A stretch of 64,000 bases of DNA, from contig DAOTJS010000010.1 in the NCBI GenBank assembly GCA_035448825.1, forward strand, positions 1 to 64,000, read 5' to 3'. Positions 1 to 8,910 of the stretch are shown here, piece after piece. Within the stretch, counting starts at the first letter, position 1; each line of letters begins with the position of its first letter. Position numbers and translations under genes: made by a program. The notes beneath the pieces were generated by a model. That model did not search any database. It had not been told where the DNA came from and saw only the letters and a program-made list of their open reading frames with translations. The DNA comes from JAGNGI01 sp035448825 (GTDB taxonomy: Bacteria; Fidelibacterota; UBA2242).

Positions 1-82
1 TTTCGCGGACAAACGTCATCCACATATCAGTACCCTGTTCTTTGAGGATTTCGATTGCCTGCCTGATTTTTTCTTGAAACAT
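1..82 (-). CDS. M24-family metallopeptidase (Xaa-Pro aminopeptidase-like), N-terminal fragment
   Basis: Only the first 27 codons lie in the window; the gene continues past base 1. The fragment begins MFQEKIRQAIEILKEQ and goes on to GTDMWMTFVRE. This resembles the opening of bacterial and archaeal M24 (creatinase / Xaa-Pro peptidase) proteins, in which an 'AIEILKEKGIDLWLTFVRE'-type segment starts the N-terminal creatinase-like domain. A GGAG ribosome site lies five bases upstream of the ATG, which supports this start. The metal-binding catalytic domain is outside the window, so the family call rests on N-terminal similarity alone. A -10-like TATAAT is readable on the minus strand at 173-178, without a convincing -35. 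Confidence 0.6.
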   Translation of the reverse strand, partial: MFQEKIRQAIEILKEQGTDMWMTFVRE

Positions 83-433
83 TTTTTCTCCAATTGAATT
101 TTTATGTTGCCCAGCAACTTAAATAAAATCGGAGATTTTTTCTAAAACAATATAAAACAAACTGAATATTGAATTATAGTTCGTCAATTGTTTAAAATAA
201 AGTGAATCTATTTAATGACGAGTTGTCCTTAATTAAATCGCACACTGATTCAGAATGAAAATTTTGGTAATGTGAACCAATCTCTGACGCTAACCATCTA
301 ACTGCGTTTTTTCCAAATTCCGGTGAGATTAACTCTCAATTAACTCATTGTAGGATGAAACCTGAGTAAGTTTGGTTGACCTATATAACTTTAGAAAGGA
401 TGTAAAGTTTAGGTACGGGTTACTATAAAAAAA

Positions 434-471
434 AGCTGGAATGAAACATCCGGGCAGAGTTCATTCCAGCT
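434..471 (-). terminator. Intrinsic terminator downstream of uvrA
   Basis: A perfect 12-bp stem (AGCTGGAATGAA at 434-445 against TTCATTCCAGCT at 460-471) encloses a 14-base loop. On the minus strand it is followed by seven to eight T residues (complement of 427-434). This is the expected form of a Rho-independent terminator for transcripts arriving from uvrA. On the plus strand only a short ACTTTT follows, so activity in that direction would be weaker. Confidence 0.7.
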
Positions 472-630
472 ACTTTTGGGCATTTTCCTGAGTGGGCGAC
501 ATCATTGTGAGGGTACGCCTAACCATCTGGGGTAGTATGGTTTCAAAGAACGAAATCATATGTTTCAATTATTGTGCCAACCAAATATTATCAATATATT
601 CATAGAGTTATGAAGATATGCTGTTTACTA

Positions 631-678
631 ATGTCGTGGCGAATAGGACACAGTTTTGTGTTTATATTACCACGACAT
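631..678 (-). repeat. Stem-loop just after the uvrA stop
   Basis: ATGTCGTGG (631-639) pairs perfectly with CCACGACAT (670-678). An inner ACACA/TGTGT stem (648-652 with 657-661) can stack inside the loop. The structure begins 18 bases after the uvrA stop codon. It has no T-tract, so it may be a 3'-end-stabilising hairpin rather than a terminator. Confidence 0.5.
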
Positions 679-696
679 AAGCCGATTTTCAGGCAT

Positions 697-3513
697 TTAT
701 AGGATTTTGGCTAAGAATTTTCCGGTTTGGGAGGTGGGATGGAATGATACTTCTTCGGGAGTGCCCTCGCAGACGATATAGCCTCCTTTTTCCCCGCCTT
801 CTGGGCCCAGGTCAATAATATAATCGGCTGTTTTGATTACGTCTAGATTGTGTTCTATGACGATTACGGTATTGCCCTGGTCAACCAGCCGGTTCAGGAC
901 ATTGAGTAACATCTTAATATCATCAAAGTGCAAGCCGGTGGTAGGTTCGTCAAGAATATACAGAGTTTTTCCGGTGCCTACTTTACTCAATTCGGTTGAT
1001 AATTTTACCCGCTGGGCTTCGCCGCCGGATAGGGTAGTAGCCTGTTGACCGAGTTTGATATAACCTAAACCGACGTCTATCAGTGTCTGGAGTTTTTTAT
1101 TGATAGAAGGAATATTTCTAAAAAATTCAAAGGCTTCGCTTACCGACATATTTAATACATCGGCAATGCTTTTACCTTTGTACTTGACTTCGAGAGTATC
1201 GCGATTATAACGCAGTCCTTTGCATTCTTCACAAAGAACGTAAACATCTGGCAAAAAGTGCATCTCAATTTTCTTGATCCCGTCACCGCCACAAGTCTCA
1301 CAACGTCCACCTCTGACGTTAAATGAAAAGCGACCGGCCGTGTAACCACGGATTTTAGATTCCTTTAAATTGGCAAATAGATCGCGAATATGGGTAAAAG
1401 TGCCAGTATAAGTCGCCGGGTTAGAGCGAGGTGTTCGTCCAATCGGCGATTGATCAATGGCAATAACCTTATCTATATATTCGAGTCCCTTGATATCACT
1501 ATATTTCAGCGGAGTTTTCTGGGAACCATAAAAGTAGCGATGTAAAATCGGAAATAGTGTTTCATTAATCAGCGTACTTTTTCCGGAACCGGATACGCCG
1601 GTAATGCAAATGAATTTATTCAGAGGGAAACCCACATCAATGTTTTTCAAATTATTGCCGGTCGCACCAAGTAAACAGATTTGCTTGGCATTGCCGGGAC
1701 GACGATTTCGTGGGATTGGGATTGTTTTGGCCCCGGAGAGATATTGACCGGTCAATGAACGCGGTTCATTTTTAATTTCAGCCGGAGTTCCAGCGAAAAC
1801 TACATTGCCGCCGGTGGCACCAGCTCCTGGTCCAAGATCCACTATATAATCCGCTGATTCAATCATTTCCCGGTCGTGTTCCACGACAATTACTGTATTC
1901 CCATTATCCCGCAAATGGAGCAGAGTTTCAATTAATCGGCGGTTATCTCTCTGGTGTAAACCGATGCTGGGTTCATCGAGAATATACAGCACGCCCATTA
2001 ATTGCGAACCGATTTGGGTTGCCAGGCGAATACGCTGGGCTTCACCGCCGGAAAGGGTGTGGGTCATCCGATCCAATGTCAGGTACTCTACTCCCACATC
2101 AATCAAGAAATTGAGTCTGGTGCGAATTTCTTTTAAAATTTGGTGGGCAATTTGTTGTTCGGTCGGATTGAGTTCCAGATTATCGAAAAAGTCTTTCAAT
2201 TTGGTAATGGACATAGCGCTCAGCTGATTGATTGCGAAACCTCCGACTTTTATTGCCAGACTCTCCGGTTTCAAACGGGCTCCCTGACATTGAGGGCATA
2301 GGTGGAAACCCATAAATTGCTGAATCCACATTCGAATTCCGGTGGAAGTCGTCTGCTTATAGCGGCGGCGTAGATTGGGAATTACTCCTTCGAATGTAGT
2401 GTGATACTCTCCGTTAATTCGATCCGATTTCAAATTGATAGAAAGATTTGTTCCCTCCGAACCATATAGCAGGGCATTCTTAGCTTCCTGAGGCAGTTTT
2501 TTGAAGGGTGTAACAAAGTCGAAATTATATTTACGAGCCAGTCCCTTTAAAATTGCCGAGTACCAACCACCGCGGGGCTGTTCGCCTAGAGGTATGATAG
2601 CTCCCTGACTGAGAGTTTTTGACTCATCGGGGACAATCAATGCCGGATCTATTTCCATCAAAGTACCGAGACCGTCACAAGTGGGACAGGCACCGTACGG
2701 ACTATTGAAAGAAAACATACGCGGTTCCAGTTCCTCGTAGCTAATGCCGCAGTCGGTACAGGCTAATTTTTCACTGAAAATTTGTTCATTTTCACTATTT
2801 ATCACCACTGCCAGCAAACCAGAGCCGATTTTCAGGGCCAGTTCGACCGATTCTGTCAGACGATCTTTGACGGTTGGATTAAGGCTAAGGCGATCAATGA
2901 CAACTTCAATATTGTGTTTTTTATTTTTATCCAGAATGGGTGTATGCTCGATTTCATAAATTTTTCCATCTATTCGGACTCTTAGGAAACCTTCGCGACG
3001 AACTTCGCGAAAAACTTCCCGGTATTCGCCTTTGCGTCCGCGCACCAAGGGCGCTAAAATCGTCAAGCGGGTATCTTCCGGCCAACTGAGCATATTATCA
3101 ACAATTTGCTGAGCAGTTTGACGTTCAATGCGTTTGCCACATTGATAACAATACGGTATCCCGATACGGGCATACAGCAATCGCAGATAATCATAAATTT
3201 CAGTCACCGTTCCTACGGTCGAACGTGGGTTGCGAGATGACGATTTTTGTTCGATTGAAATAGCTGGCGAAAGCCCTTCGATAAAATCCACATCCGGTTT
3301 TTCCATTAATCCCAAAAATTGACGCGCATAGGCCGAAAGCGACTCGACGTAACGGCGCTGACCTTCGGCATAAATCGTATCAAAAGCCAGCGAAGATTTG
3401 CCCGAACCAGATAAACCGGTAATGACCACGAATTTGTCACGGGGAATTTTTACGTCAATATTTTTTAGATTATGTTCCCGGGCGCCCTTGATGACGATAT
3501 ACTCAGTATTCAT
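697..3513 (-). CDS. uvrA: Excinuclease ABC subunit A
   Basis: UvrA is the damage-recognition ATPase of nucleotide excision repair; it loads UvrB at lesions. The 938-residue product has the normal family length and two ABC ATPase modules. The first Walker A (GLSGSGKSS) is near residue 33 and the second (GVSGSGKST) is in the C-terminal half. There are two ABC signatures (LSGGEAQRI and LSGGEAQRV). Both zinc modules are present; the C-terminal one reads CETCGGDG...CEECKG. The frame is open four codons further upstream, but ATG at 3513 is preferred because GGAAAG lies at normal spacing before it, while the upstream ATG has no such site. The gene stands alone, divergent from the acyl-CoA dehydrogenase gene, with a terminator downstream. 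Confidence 0.97.
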   Translation of the reverse strand: MNTEYIVIKGAREHNLKNIDVKIPRDKFVVITGLSGSGKSSLAFDTIYAEGQRRYVESLSAYARQFLGLMEKPDVDFIEGLSPAISIEQKSSSRNPRSTVGTVTEIYDYLRLLYARIGIPYCYQCGKRIERQTAQQIVDNMLSWPEDTRLTILAPLVRGRKGEYREVFREVRREGFLRVRIDGKIYEIEHTPILDKNKKHNIEVVIDRLSLNPTVKDRLTESVELALKIGSGLLAVVINSENEQIFSEKLACTDCGISYEELEPRMFSFNSPYGACPTCDGLGTLMEIDPALIVPDESKTLSQGAIIPLGEQPRGGWYSAILKGLARKYNFDFVTPFKKLPQEAKNALLYGSEGTNLSINLKSDRINGEYHTTFEGVIPNLRRRYKQTTSTGIRMWIQQFMGFHLCPQCQGARLKPESLAIKVGGFAINQLSAMSITKLKDFFDNLELNPTEQQIAHQILKEIRTRLNFLIDVGVEYLTLDRMTHTLSGGEAQRIRLATQIGSQLMGVLYILDEPSIGLHQRDNRRLIETLLHLRDNGNTVIVVEHDREMIESADYIVDLGPGAGATGGNVVFAGTPAEIKNEPRSLTGQYLSGAKTIPIPRNRRPGNAKQICLLGATGNNLKNIDVGFPLNKFICITGVSGSGKSTLINETLFPILHRYFYGSQKTPLKYSDIKGLEYIDKVIAIDQSPIGRTPRSNPATYTGTFTHIRDLFANLKESKIRGYTAGRFSFNVRGGRCETCGGDGIKKIEMHFLPDVYVLCEECKGLRYNRDTLEVKYKGKSIADVLNMSVSEAFEFFRNIPSINKKLQTLIDVGLGYIKLGQQATTLSGGEAQRVKLSTELSKVGTGKTLYILDEPTTGLHFDDIKMLLNVLNRLVDQGNTVIVIEHNLDVIKTADYIIDLGPEGGEKGGYIVCEGTPEEVSFHPTSQTGKFLAKIL

Positions 3514-3695
3514 CAGACTTTCCATTTAAAACATCCGATTAAATTATCACCTTATTGCCAGAATGAAAAATATTTTTCGAGAATTTTATACAAATTTCAT
3601 TTTCTATATTAATAGCGAAATCTTATACTTTTTCTTTCTTCAATCGCTAATGACTGATTATATTTCTATGTTTATTTCAATGTAGGAGAATAAAA

Positions 3696-5321
3696 ATGAC
3701 CCAAGCTGGCCTCGATCAGGAAACTCGGATGATGATCCTAGACACGATTAATTCGCTGAAAAACGAATTATTGACCCGCGAAAAAATCCTCGAACTGGAC
3801 GATAAAAGCGAATTTCCGCTGGAAATCGTCAAAGAATTGCTGAGCGAACGCATCGGTTTGCAGATGGTTTTTATTCCCGAAGAATTTGGCGGACTGGGCG
3901 GCGGTGCACTCGACACTTATTACGTTTCGGTGGAACTGGCAAAAATTTGCCTGGGCGTTGCCACGGCTTTTCTGGCGATTCATCTTGGTGCCGAACCGAT
4001 ACTTTTATTTGGAACTAAAGAGCAGAAGCAGAAGTGGCTCGGCAAAATTGTCAACGAAGCCGCGATTGTCGCTTATGCCGTGACCGAAGCCGATGCCGGT
4101 AGCAACCTCGACGCGATCAAGACCAAAGCCGAACCGGTAACCGACGAATCCGGGAATATCGTAGCCTATCGTCTGAACGGCAGTAAACAATTCATCTCCA
4201 ACGGCGGATATGCCGATTTTCTGACTTTACTGGCAAAAGCTCCGGAAGGCGCGACTTTCTTCATAGTTGATGGCAATTCCGCAGGATTAAAGCGCGGCAA
4301 ACCGGAACATAAACACGGCATCCGGGCGGCAAATACCTCTCCCCTCACCCTGGAAAATGTCATAGTGCCGGCTGAAAATATCGTCGGTGGAATTCCCGGC
4401 GTTGGATTAAAACAGGCCAATGATGTCTTTTCATATACACGGCTGATGGTGGCGGCATTCGGACTCGGAGCGGGGCTTTCGGCTATGGAAAAAGCCATCC
4501 AGTTCGCTAAAACGCGGATTCAGTTCGGAACGCTCTTGATTGAGAAGCAAGGCTATACCCATAAATTACTGGTACCAAATACCGTCCGTTTGACCGCGGC
4601 GCAGGCTTATATTGAGGAAATTGCCCGGCGTATAGATTCAGGCGATACTGATATTCTGGTTGAAGGTTCGATTGCTAAATATTTTGCGACCGAGGCTGGA
4701 AATACGGCTGCGGAGGCCGCTATCCAAGCCCTGGGCGGTTATGGTTATATGCACGATTACGAAGTCGAGAAAATCAAACGCGATGTGCGCATCACTATGA
4801 TTTACGAAGGCACCAGTGAAATTCAGCAAAATATCATCTACTTATATCGCTGGCGAACGACTATTAAATCCAAAGGCGAGTTCTATCAGAAAATTGCTCG
4901 AGAAATGCAGACTCTCGGCGAGCAATCGAACCTGGAATCTGGCAAAATTGTGGCTCAAGCGCTAGAGCTTCTTAATGAACTGATCACATTTGCCCATAAT
5001 CAGAAATTAACTCGCCAGCAACACATTCAATTCCTGCTTTCGGATGTTATCACCTGGTCGGAAGTTGCCGCGGCTTTGGTACGCAAAACTGCCGAACATT
5101 TACGTGATTCCGCACCTGATGCTCTGCAACTCCAATCCATTCTGCGAATTTTTGTAGCGGAAACGGCGCGACTCATCTCTAACAAGGGTATGGAAATTAT
5201 CATGGGCAGTGAAGCCGTAAGCTGCGAAACGAAAAAAGAATGGATTGAAAAAGTAAAAAAAGTAGATGTGGCTCGCGCCGAAAATAATATCATAACCGAA
5301 ATGGATAAAATCTTATTTTAA
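3696..5321 (+). CDS. Acyl-CoA dehydrogenase
   Basis: This FAD flavoenzyme carries out alpha,beta-dehydrogenation of an acyl-CoA thioester. Of its 541 residues, about the first 390 form the usual N-terminal, middle and C-terminal domains. Visible motifs are VTEADAGSN (FAD/substrate segment of the middle domain), ALGGYGYMHDYEVEKIKRD, and IYEGTSEIQQ, which holds the catalytic glutamate in the short/medium-chain arrangement. About 150 residues follow the catalytic segment as a helical extension. Longer dehydrogenases with such tails exist, but substrate length cannot be read from sequence. An AGGAG site precedes the ATG. No electron-transfer flavoprotein or other beta-oxidation gene is adjacent; gpmI follows after 65 bases. 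Confidence 0.88.
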   Translation: MTQAGLDQETRMMILDTINSLKNELLTREKILELDDKSEFPLEIVKELLSERIGLQMVFIPEEFGGLGGGALDTYYVSVELAKICLGVATAFLAIHLGAEPILLFGTKEQKQKWLGKIVNEAAIVAYAVTEADAGSNLDAIKTKAEPVTDESGNIVAYRLNGSKQFISNGGYADFLTLLAKAPEGATFFIVDGNSAGLKRGKPEHKHGIRAANTSPLTLENVIVPAENIVGGIPGVGLKQANDVFSYTRLMVAAFGLGAGLSAMEKAIQFAKTRIQFGTLLIEKQGYTHKLLVPNTVRLTAAQAYIEEIARRIDSGDTDILVEGSIAKYFATEAGNTAAEAAIQALGGYGYMHDYEVEKIKRDVRITMIYEGTSEIQQNIIYLYRWRTTIKSKGEFYQKIAREMQTLGEQSNLESGKIVAQALELLNELITFAHNQKLTRQQHIQFLLSDVITWSEVAAALVRKTAEHLRDSAPDALQLQSILRIFVAETARLISNKGMEIIMGSEAVSCETKKEWIEKVKKVDVARAENNIITEMDKILF

Positions 5322-5340
5322 ACAACCAATTAAAAATAAC

Positions 5341-5367
5341 CCTTTGTGCCTTAGAGCCTTGGTGGTT
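5341..5367. repeat. Short dispersed-repeat-like sequence (CTTTGTG...CCTTGGTGG type)
   Basis: The intergenic text CCTTTGTGCCTTAG followed by AGCCTTGGTGGTT has the near-periodic CTT-TGTG pattern of short repeats scattered in intergenic DNA of many bacteria. Read on the complement it would encode a TTK...-like peptide. Only one copy was noticed here, so assignment to such a family is from memory of the pattern. Confidence 0.35.
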
Positions 5368-5386
5368 TAGAAATCAGAGGTAGAAA

Positions 5387-6937
5387 ATGCGACCGGTAGC
5401 AATTATCATTCGTGACGGTTGGGGTTACAATGAAAACCCCAAAGGCAACGCCGTCCTGGCGGCTAAAACGCCCAATATTGATTCCTATAAACAAAAATAT
5501 CCCTGGACACTGCTGAAATGCTCGGGCGAAGCCGTCGGCTTACCCGAAGGTTATCAGGGCAGTAGTGAAGTTGGTCACCTGAATATGGGCGCCGGGCGGA
5601 TTGTAATTCAGGAACTTAAACGCATAGACGACGGACTTTCTGATGGGTCGCTCTTCGAATCGCCCAAGTGGAAAAATCTGGTAACTAACTGGAAAGCCAA
5701 TAATTCGGCTTTTCATCTTTTTGGGCTTCTTCAGGATGAAGGCGTGCATGCGCATCAGGAACATCTTTTCAAGATAATGCGCCGAGCGCGGCAGGAATTC
5801 CCCGAGGGTGAAATTATCGTACATCCTTTTCTCGATGGACGTGACACGCCGCCGCGCAGTTCGCTGGAATATATTGCCAAACTCAACCGTGTCCTAGCGG
5901 AAGTCGGGCATGCGAAAATTGGCACGGTTATGGGACGCTATTATGGTATGGACCGTTCCAAGAACTGGGAATTAACCGACACCGCTTATCATTGCATTGT
6001 TCTTGCTGAAGGGCGACCAGCTCCAACTGCCGAAGGCGCTATCGAGGAATCCTACGCCAATGACAAGACACCCGATAATGTCGAAATGTTCGATGAATAT
6101 ATTCCGCCGTATGTTATCGGCGGTTATACCGGAATGCGGGACGGTGACGTCATACTGCACACCAATTACCGGCAAGATCGCGCCATCCAGCTGACGCGAG
6201 CATTCGTTGATCCCAATTACCCCGGTAAATTAAAAGCTAAGCCAAAAATTACCTATGTTGGATTTACTCAATACTATGATGAGTTTACCGAATATATGCT
6301 CGGGTCAATGAGTTCCGGTGGCGGAATGAAGAATCTCCTAGGAGAGGTAATTTCCAAGGCTGGTTTACGCCAATTACGGATTGCCGAGACTCAGAAATTT
6401 CGGCACGTTACCAGCTTTTTCAATGGGAAATCCACAACACCCTATCCGCTGGAGGATCAGGTGGAAATCAAAGGCCGTTTCGATCCGGCAACTTTCGCGA
6501 GTCACCCTGAGATGGAGGCCTACAACGTTACCGACGAACTACTCCGACGTCTGGAGAATAATCCCTATACGTTGATTGTCGTTAATTATGCTAATGGTGA
6601 TATGGTTGGACATACCGGTATTTTCGAGGCAGCTAAGAAAGCTATTGAAATTGTTGACGATAATGTCGGTAAAATCGTCAAACGTTTGCTGGAGCTGGAT
6701 GCGCACATTCTCATCACTGCCGACCATGGCAATTCCGAGCAGATGATAGACTACGAAACCGGTATGGTCAAAACCAGCCACACCCTTTTTCCGGTAGAAT
6801 TGATTTACGTCGCCCGCGACTCAGTCGAGAAGTCGCTCAAGTCCGGAGGCAAATTGGCAGACATCGCACCTACTGCTCTGAAATTGCTCGGCCTGGAAAT
6901 CCCTGACGATATGACGGCAGATTGTTTGATTAGCTAG
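5387..6937 (+). CDS. gpmI: 2,3-bisphosphoglycerate-independent phosphoglycerate mutase
   Basis: This enzyme interconverts 3- and 2-phosphoglycerate in glycolysis and gluconeogenesis using two Mn2+ ions and a phosphoserine intermediate. The 516-residue length is typical. The N-terminal metal aspartate is in IIIRDGWG (D10). The nucleophilic serine is S60 in GYQGSSEVGHLNMGAGR; most homologues have an NSEVGH core where this protein has SSEVGH. Further motifs are HPFLDGRDTPPRS and, at the C-terminal metal site, ITADHGNSEQM with the distal KTSHT. Because this form needs no 2,3-BPG cofactor, it bears on how the cyclic-2,3-DPG-synthetase-like GTPase at 12.3-13.6 kb should be read. Confidence 0.96.
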   Translation: MRPVAIIIRDGWGYNENPKGNAVLAAKTPNIDSYKQKYPWTLLKCSGEAVGLPEGYQGSSEVGHLNMGAGRIVIQELKRIDDGLSDGSLFESPKWKNLVTNWKANNSAFHLFGLLQDEGVHAHQEHLFKIMRRARQEFPEGEIIVHPFLDGRDTPPRSSLEYIAKLNRVLAEVGHAKIGTVMGRYYGMDRSKNWELTDTAYHCIVLAEGRPAPTAEGAIEESYANDKTPDNVEMFDEYIPPYVIGGYTGMRDGDVILHTNYRQDRAIQLTRAFVDPNYPGKLKAKPKITYVGFTQYYDEFTEYMLGSMSSGGGMKNLLGEVISKAGLRQLRIAETQKFRHVTSFFNGKSTTPYPLEDQVEIKGRFDPATFASHPEMEAYNVTDELLRRLENNPYTLIVVNYANGDMVGHTGIFEAAKKAIEIVDDNVGKIVKRLLELDAHILITADHGNSEQMIDYETGMVKTSHTLFPVELIYVARDSVEKSLKSGGKLADIAPTALKLLGLEIPDDMTADCLIS

Positions 6938-6998
6938 CCACAGAGTTTAAGATTACTTACGCTAAAGGATAGCAAAAGAAATTGGGGACGATAGTAGG

Positions 6999-7066
6999 AA
7001 CTAATCCACTTGGATCCATATTTAGGCATTTTCTATTCATATCGTCGAGAAGCGATTAGTTATCCT
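6999..7066 (+). terminator. Possible terminator after gpmI
   Basis: AACTAATC (6999-7006) is the exact reverse complement of GATTAGTT (7054-7061), and ATCCTTTTTT follows. The 47-base loop is long for an intrinsic terminator, so this is a weak call. Confidence 0.3.
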
Positions 7067-7143
7067 TTTTTAGTTTTCGTAATTGGTTTTAAATCATATT
7101 TTAAGTAAAATTTCGGTAGTTAGAATCATTAATCTGAGATAAT

Positions 7144-8286
7144 GTGAAATTTTCTGAAACCTTCAAATCCGTCATCACTCGCTCAGCCCTAAAAGTATTT
7201 TTGGTTTTTCTGGTCTTAATTTTTTCAGCGGCGCTTTTCGTATTTTTCTTCGAAAAACAAAATAACCCTGAGGAATATCACAATCTCTGGGATGCGGTTT
7301 GGTGGGTTTTTGTGACAATTTTCACAGTTGGTTATGGCGACATCAAGCCAATTACGCCAGGTGGAAGGCTGGTCGCTATTTTCATAATGCTGGTAGGCGT
7401 TTCGATGGTTTCGACCATCACTGCAACGATCTCTTCAATTTTTGTAACACGAAGAATTAGGGAGGCACAAGGTTTGGAAGCAATTGATTACGAGAATCAT
7501 CTCATTATTTGCGGCTGGAATAATCGCGCCGAATCATTACTCAATACTATTTTACAATTATCCGGCAAAAAAGATATGAAATTAGTGTTAATCAATGAAC
7601 TGGCTGAAAATGAAATTAACACTATCCTGGAAAAATATTCTCAGTACAAAGTCAAGTTTGTCTATGGAGATTACTCCCATCCGGCACCTTTGGAACGGGC
7701 GAACATCAAGCGCGCCAGGACAGTTTTGCTTCTGCCCAATCTTCAGCGCTATTCGCCAGCCGATGCCGATGAAAAAACTATTCTAGCAACCTTGAATATC
7801 AAGTCGTCGTTTCCGAAGGTTAGAGTCATTGCTTTCATTATGAATCCCGAAAATGAAGCGCATGTCAAACGGGCTAAAGCCGACGAGATCGTCATTAGCG
7901 ATAAATACGTGGATTATTTTCTAGCAATGAATATTTTACAACCGGAATTGCCGAAGGTCTATGACCAAATTTTGAATCCGCGCTTGCAGAATAAAATTAT
8001 GGTCGAAGCTATTCCAGCCAGTTTTGTGAATAAACCTTATCGGGAAATATTCGATTACTACCGCACTCAACTTAAAACCCTTTTGCTTGGCGTAATTTCC
8101 GAGGTCGAATCAATCGGATTTTCGGATTTCCTTTCGGCGGATACTTCTCAACTGGATGCTTTTATCGAGCGCAAATTACGCGAATCCGGCAAGAGTTTCG
8201 GCGAAGAAAATAAAGTCGTTGTTAAACTAAATCCGGAAGACGACTATATTATTCAAAAAAATGAGAAGGCGATTGTTCTCCGATGA
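7144..8286 (+). CDS. Two-TM potassium channel with RCK (TrkA-N) domain
   Basis: The protein is a predicted homotetrameric inner-membrane K+ channel of the MthK/Kch type. It has TM1 at about residues 17-36, a pore helix with the selectivity filter TVGYGD at 61-66, and TM2 at about 76-100. A cytoplasmic Rossmann-type RCK domain starts near residue 115, with the nucleotide-binding loop NHLIICGWNNRAES at 118-131. About 100 C-terminal residues may form a second regulatory lobe. GTG is the only reasonable start, because the ATG two bases earlier runs into TGA. The stop overlaps the start of the next gene by four bases (ATGA), so the two are almost surely co-translated. That next gene encodes a free cyclic-nucleotide-binding domain. 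Confidence 0.9.
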   Translation: MKFSETFKSVITRSALKVFLVFLVLIFSAALFVFFFEKQNNPEEYHNLWDAVWWVFVTIFTVGYGDIKPITPGGRLVAIFIMLVGVSMVSTITATISSIFVTRRIREAQGLEAIDYENHLIICGWNNRAESLLNTILQLSGKKDMKLVLINELAENEINTILEKYSQYKVKFVYGDYSHPAPLERANIKRARTVLLLPNLQRYSPADADEKTILATLNIKSSFPKVRVIAFIMNPENEAHVKRAKADEIVISDKYVDYFLAMNILQPELPKVYDQILNPRLQNKIMVEAIPASFVNKPYREIFDYYRTQLKTLLLGVISEVESIGFSDFLSADTSQLDAFIERKLRESGKSFGEENKVVVKLNPEDDYIIQKNEKAIVLR

Positions 8287-8810
8287 ATACTAAGACTAAA
8301 GCCCAATTCATAGATATTTCCACATTATCGAGATACGAGATTTTCAATGGTTTATCCGAAAAAGACTTCCAGCATTTTCGCGAGGTAATTGACGTTATCG
8401 AATACGAATCCGGCGATACGATTATCAAAGAAGGTGAGGTCGGGAACTCGATTCTACTGCTTCTCGACGGTACCGTCGAGATTTCGCAAGCCTTGACTTT
8501 GAAAACCGATATGTCCGGTATGGACACCCGTGAAAAAAGCTTGATAAAACTGTCCAGCACCGCCCGTCCATTTTTTGGAGAAATGAGCCTCTTTAGCGAT
8601 GACGACAAACGCACAGCCACAGTCAAGGCGGTTACTAAATGCCTGGTTGGCCGCATTAGCAAAGAGGACTTCTTTCAGATATGCAACTCAAACCCAGCGG
8701 TCGGCAATATGGTTATGCAGAACATTGCCCGCGTTCTGACCGAGCGCCTGAAGCAAGCTAATCAGAACATCTTGAAACTGACTACGGCGCTAAGCCTGTT
8801 AATCGAATAG
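8283..8810 (+). CDS. Stand-alone cyclic-nucleotide-binding domain protein
   Basis: This 175-residue soluble protein consists mainly of one cNMP-binding beta-barrel (about residues 20-145) and a C-terminal helix. There is no DNA-binding helix-turn-helix, so it is not a CRP/FNR regulator. The phosphate-binding cassette is recognisable: FGEMSLF at 98-104 with the ribose-contacting glutamate E100, then RTATV with R110 placed to contact the cyclic phosphate. A 20-residue insertion (about residues 71-90) lies between strands before the cassette. The gene is coupled by a four-base overlap to the upstream K+ channel gene, which suggests a separate regulatory subunit, although the partnership is inferred only from position. 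Transcription ends at the palindrome 50 bases on. Confidence 0.85.
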   Translation: MNTKTKAQFIDISTLSRYEIFNGLSEKDFQHFREVIDVIEYESGDTIIKEGEVGNSILLLLDGTVEISQALTLKTDMSGMDTREKSLIKLSSTARPFFGEMSLFSDDDKRTATVKAVTKCLVGRISKEDFFQICNSNPAVGNMVMQNIARVLTERLKQANQNILKLTTALSLLIE

Positions 8811-8856
8811 TGAATAATATTTTTTCCCTTGAGGAAATTCTAACAGTAGCAAAACA

Positions 8857-8886
8857 AAAAGGGCGTCAGAATTCTGACGCCCTTTT
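8857..8886. terminator. Bidirectional terminator between convergent genes
   Basis: This is a perfect 30-base palindrome centred on GAATTC: a 13-bp stem AAAAGGGCGTCAG/CTGACGCCCTTTT around a four-base AATT loop. A-rich sequence lies to the left and T-rich to the right, so both strands form a hairpin followed by U residues. It sits exactly between the cNMP-domain gene (plus) and the membrane protein gene (minus). Confidence 0.88.
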
Positions 8887-8910
8887 ATTAAATGTGACGA
8901 AAAGATTTTA

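Larger units (their letters stand above)
83..696. other. Intergenic region without a recognisable gene
   Basis: This 614-base gap holds no open frame with coding character. It contains two inverted repeats, listed separately, that lie downstream of uvrA on the minus strand. It should also hold the promoter of the M24 peptidase gene. The ten-base string CTAACCATCT occurs twice, near 291 and 519, with no evident meaning. Confidence 0.6.
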
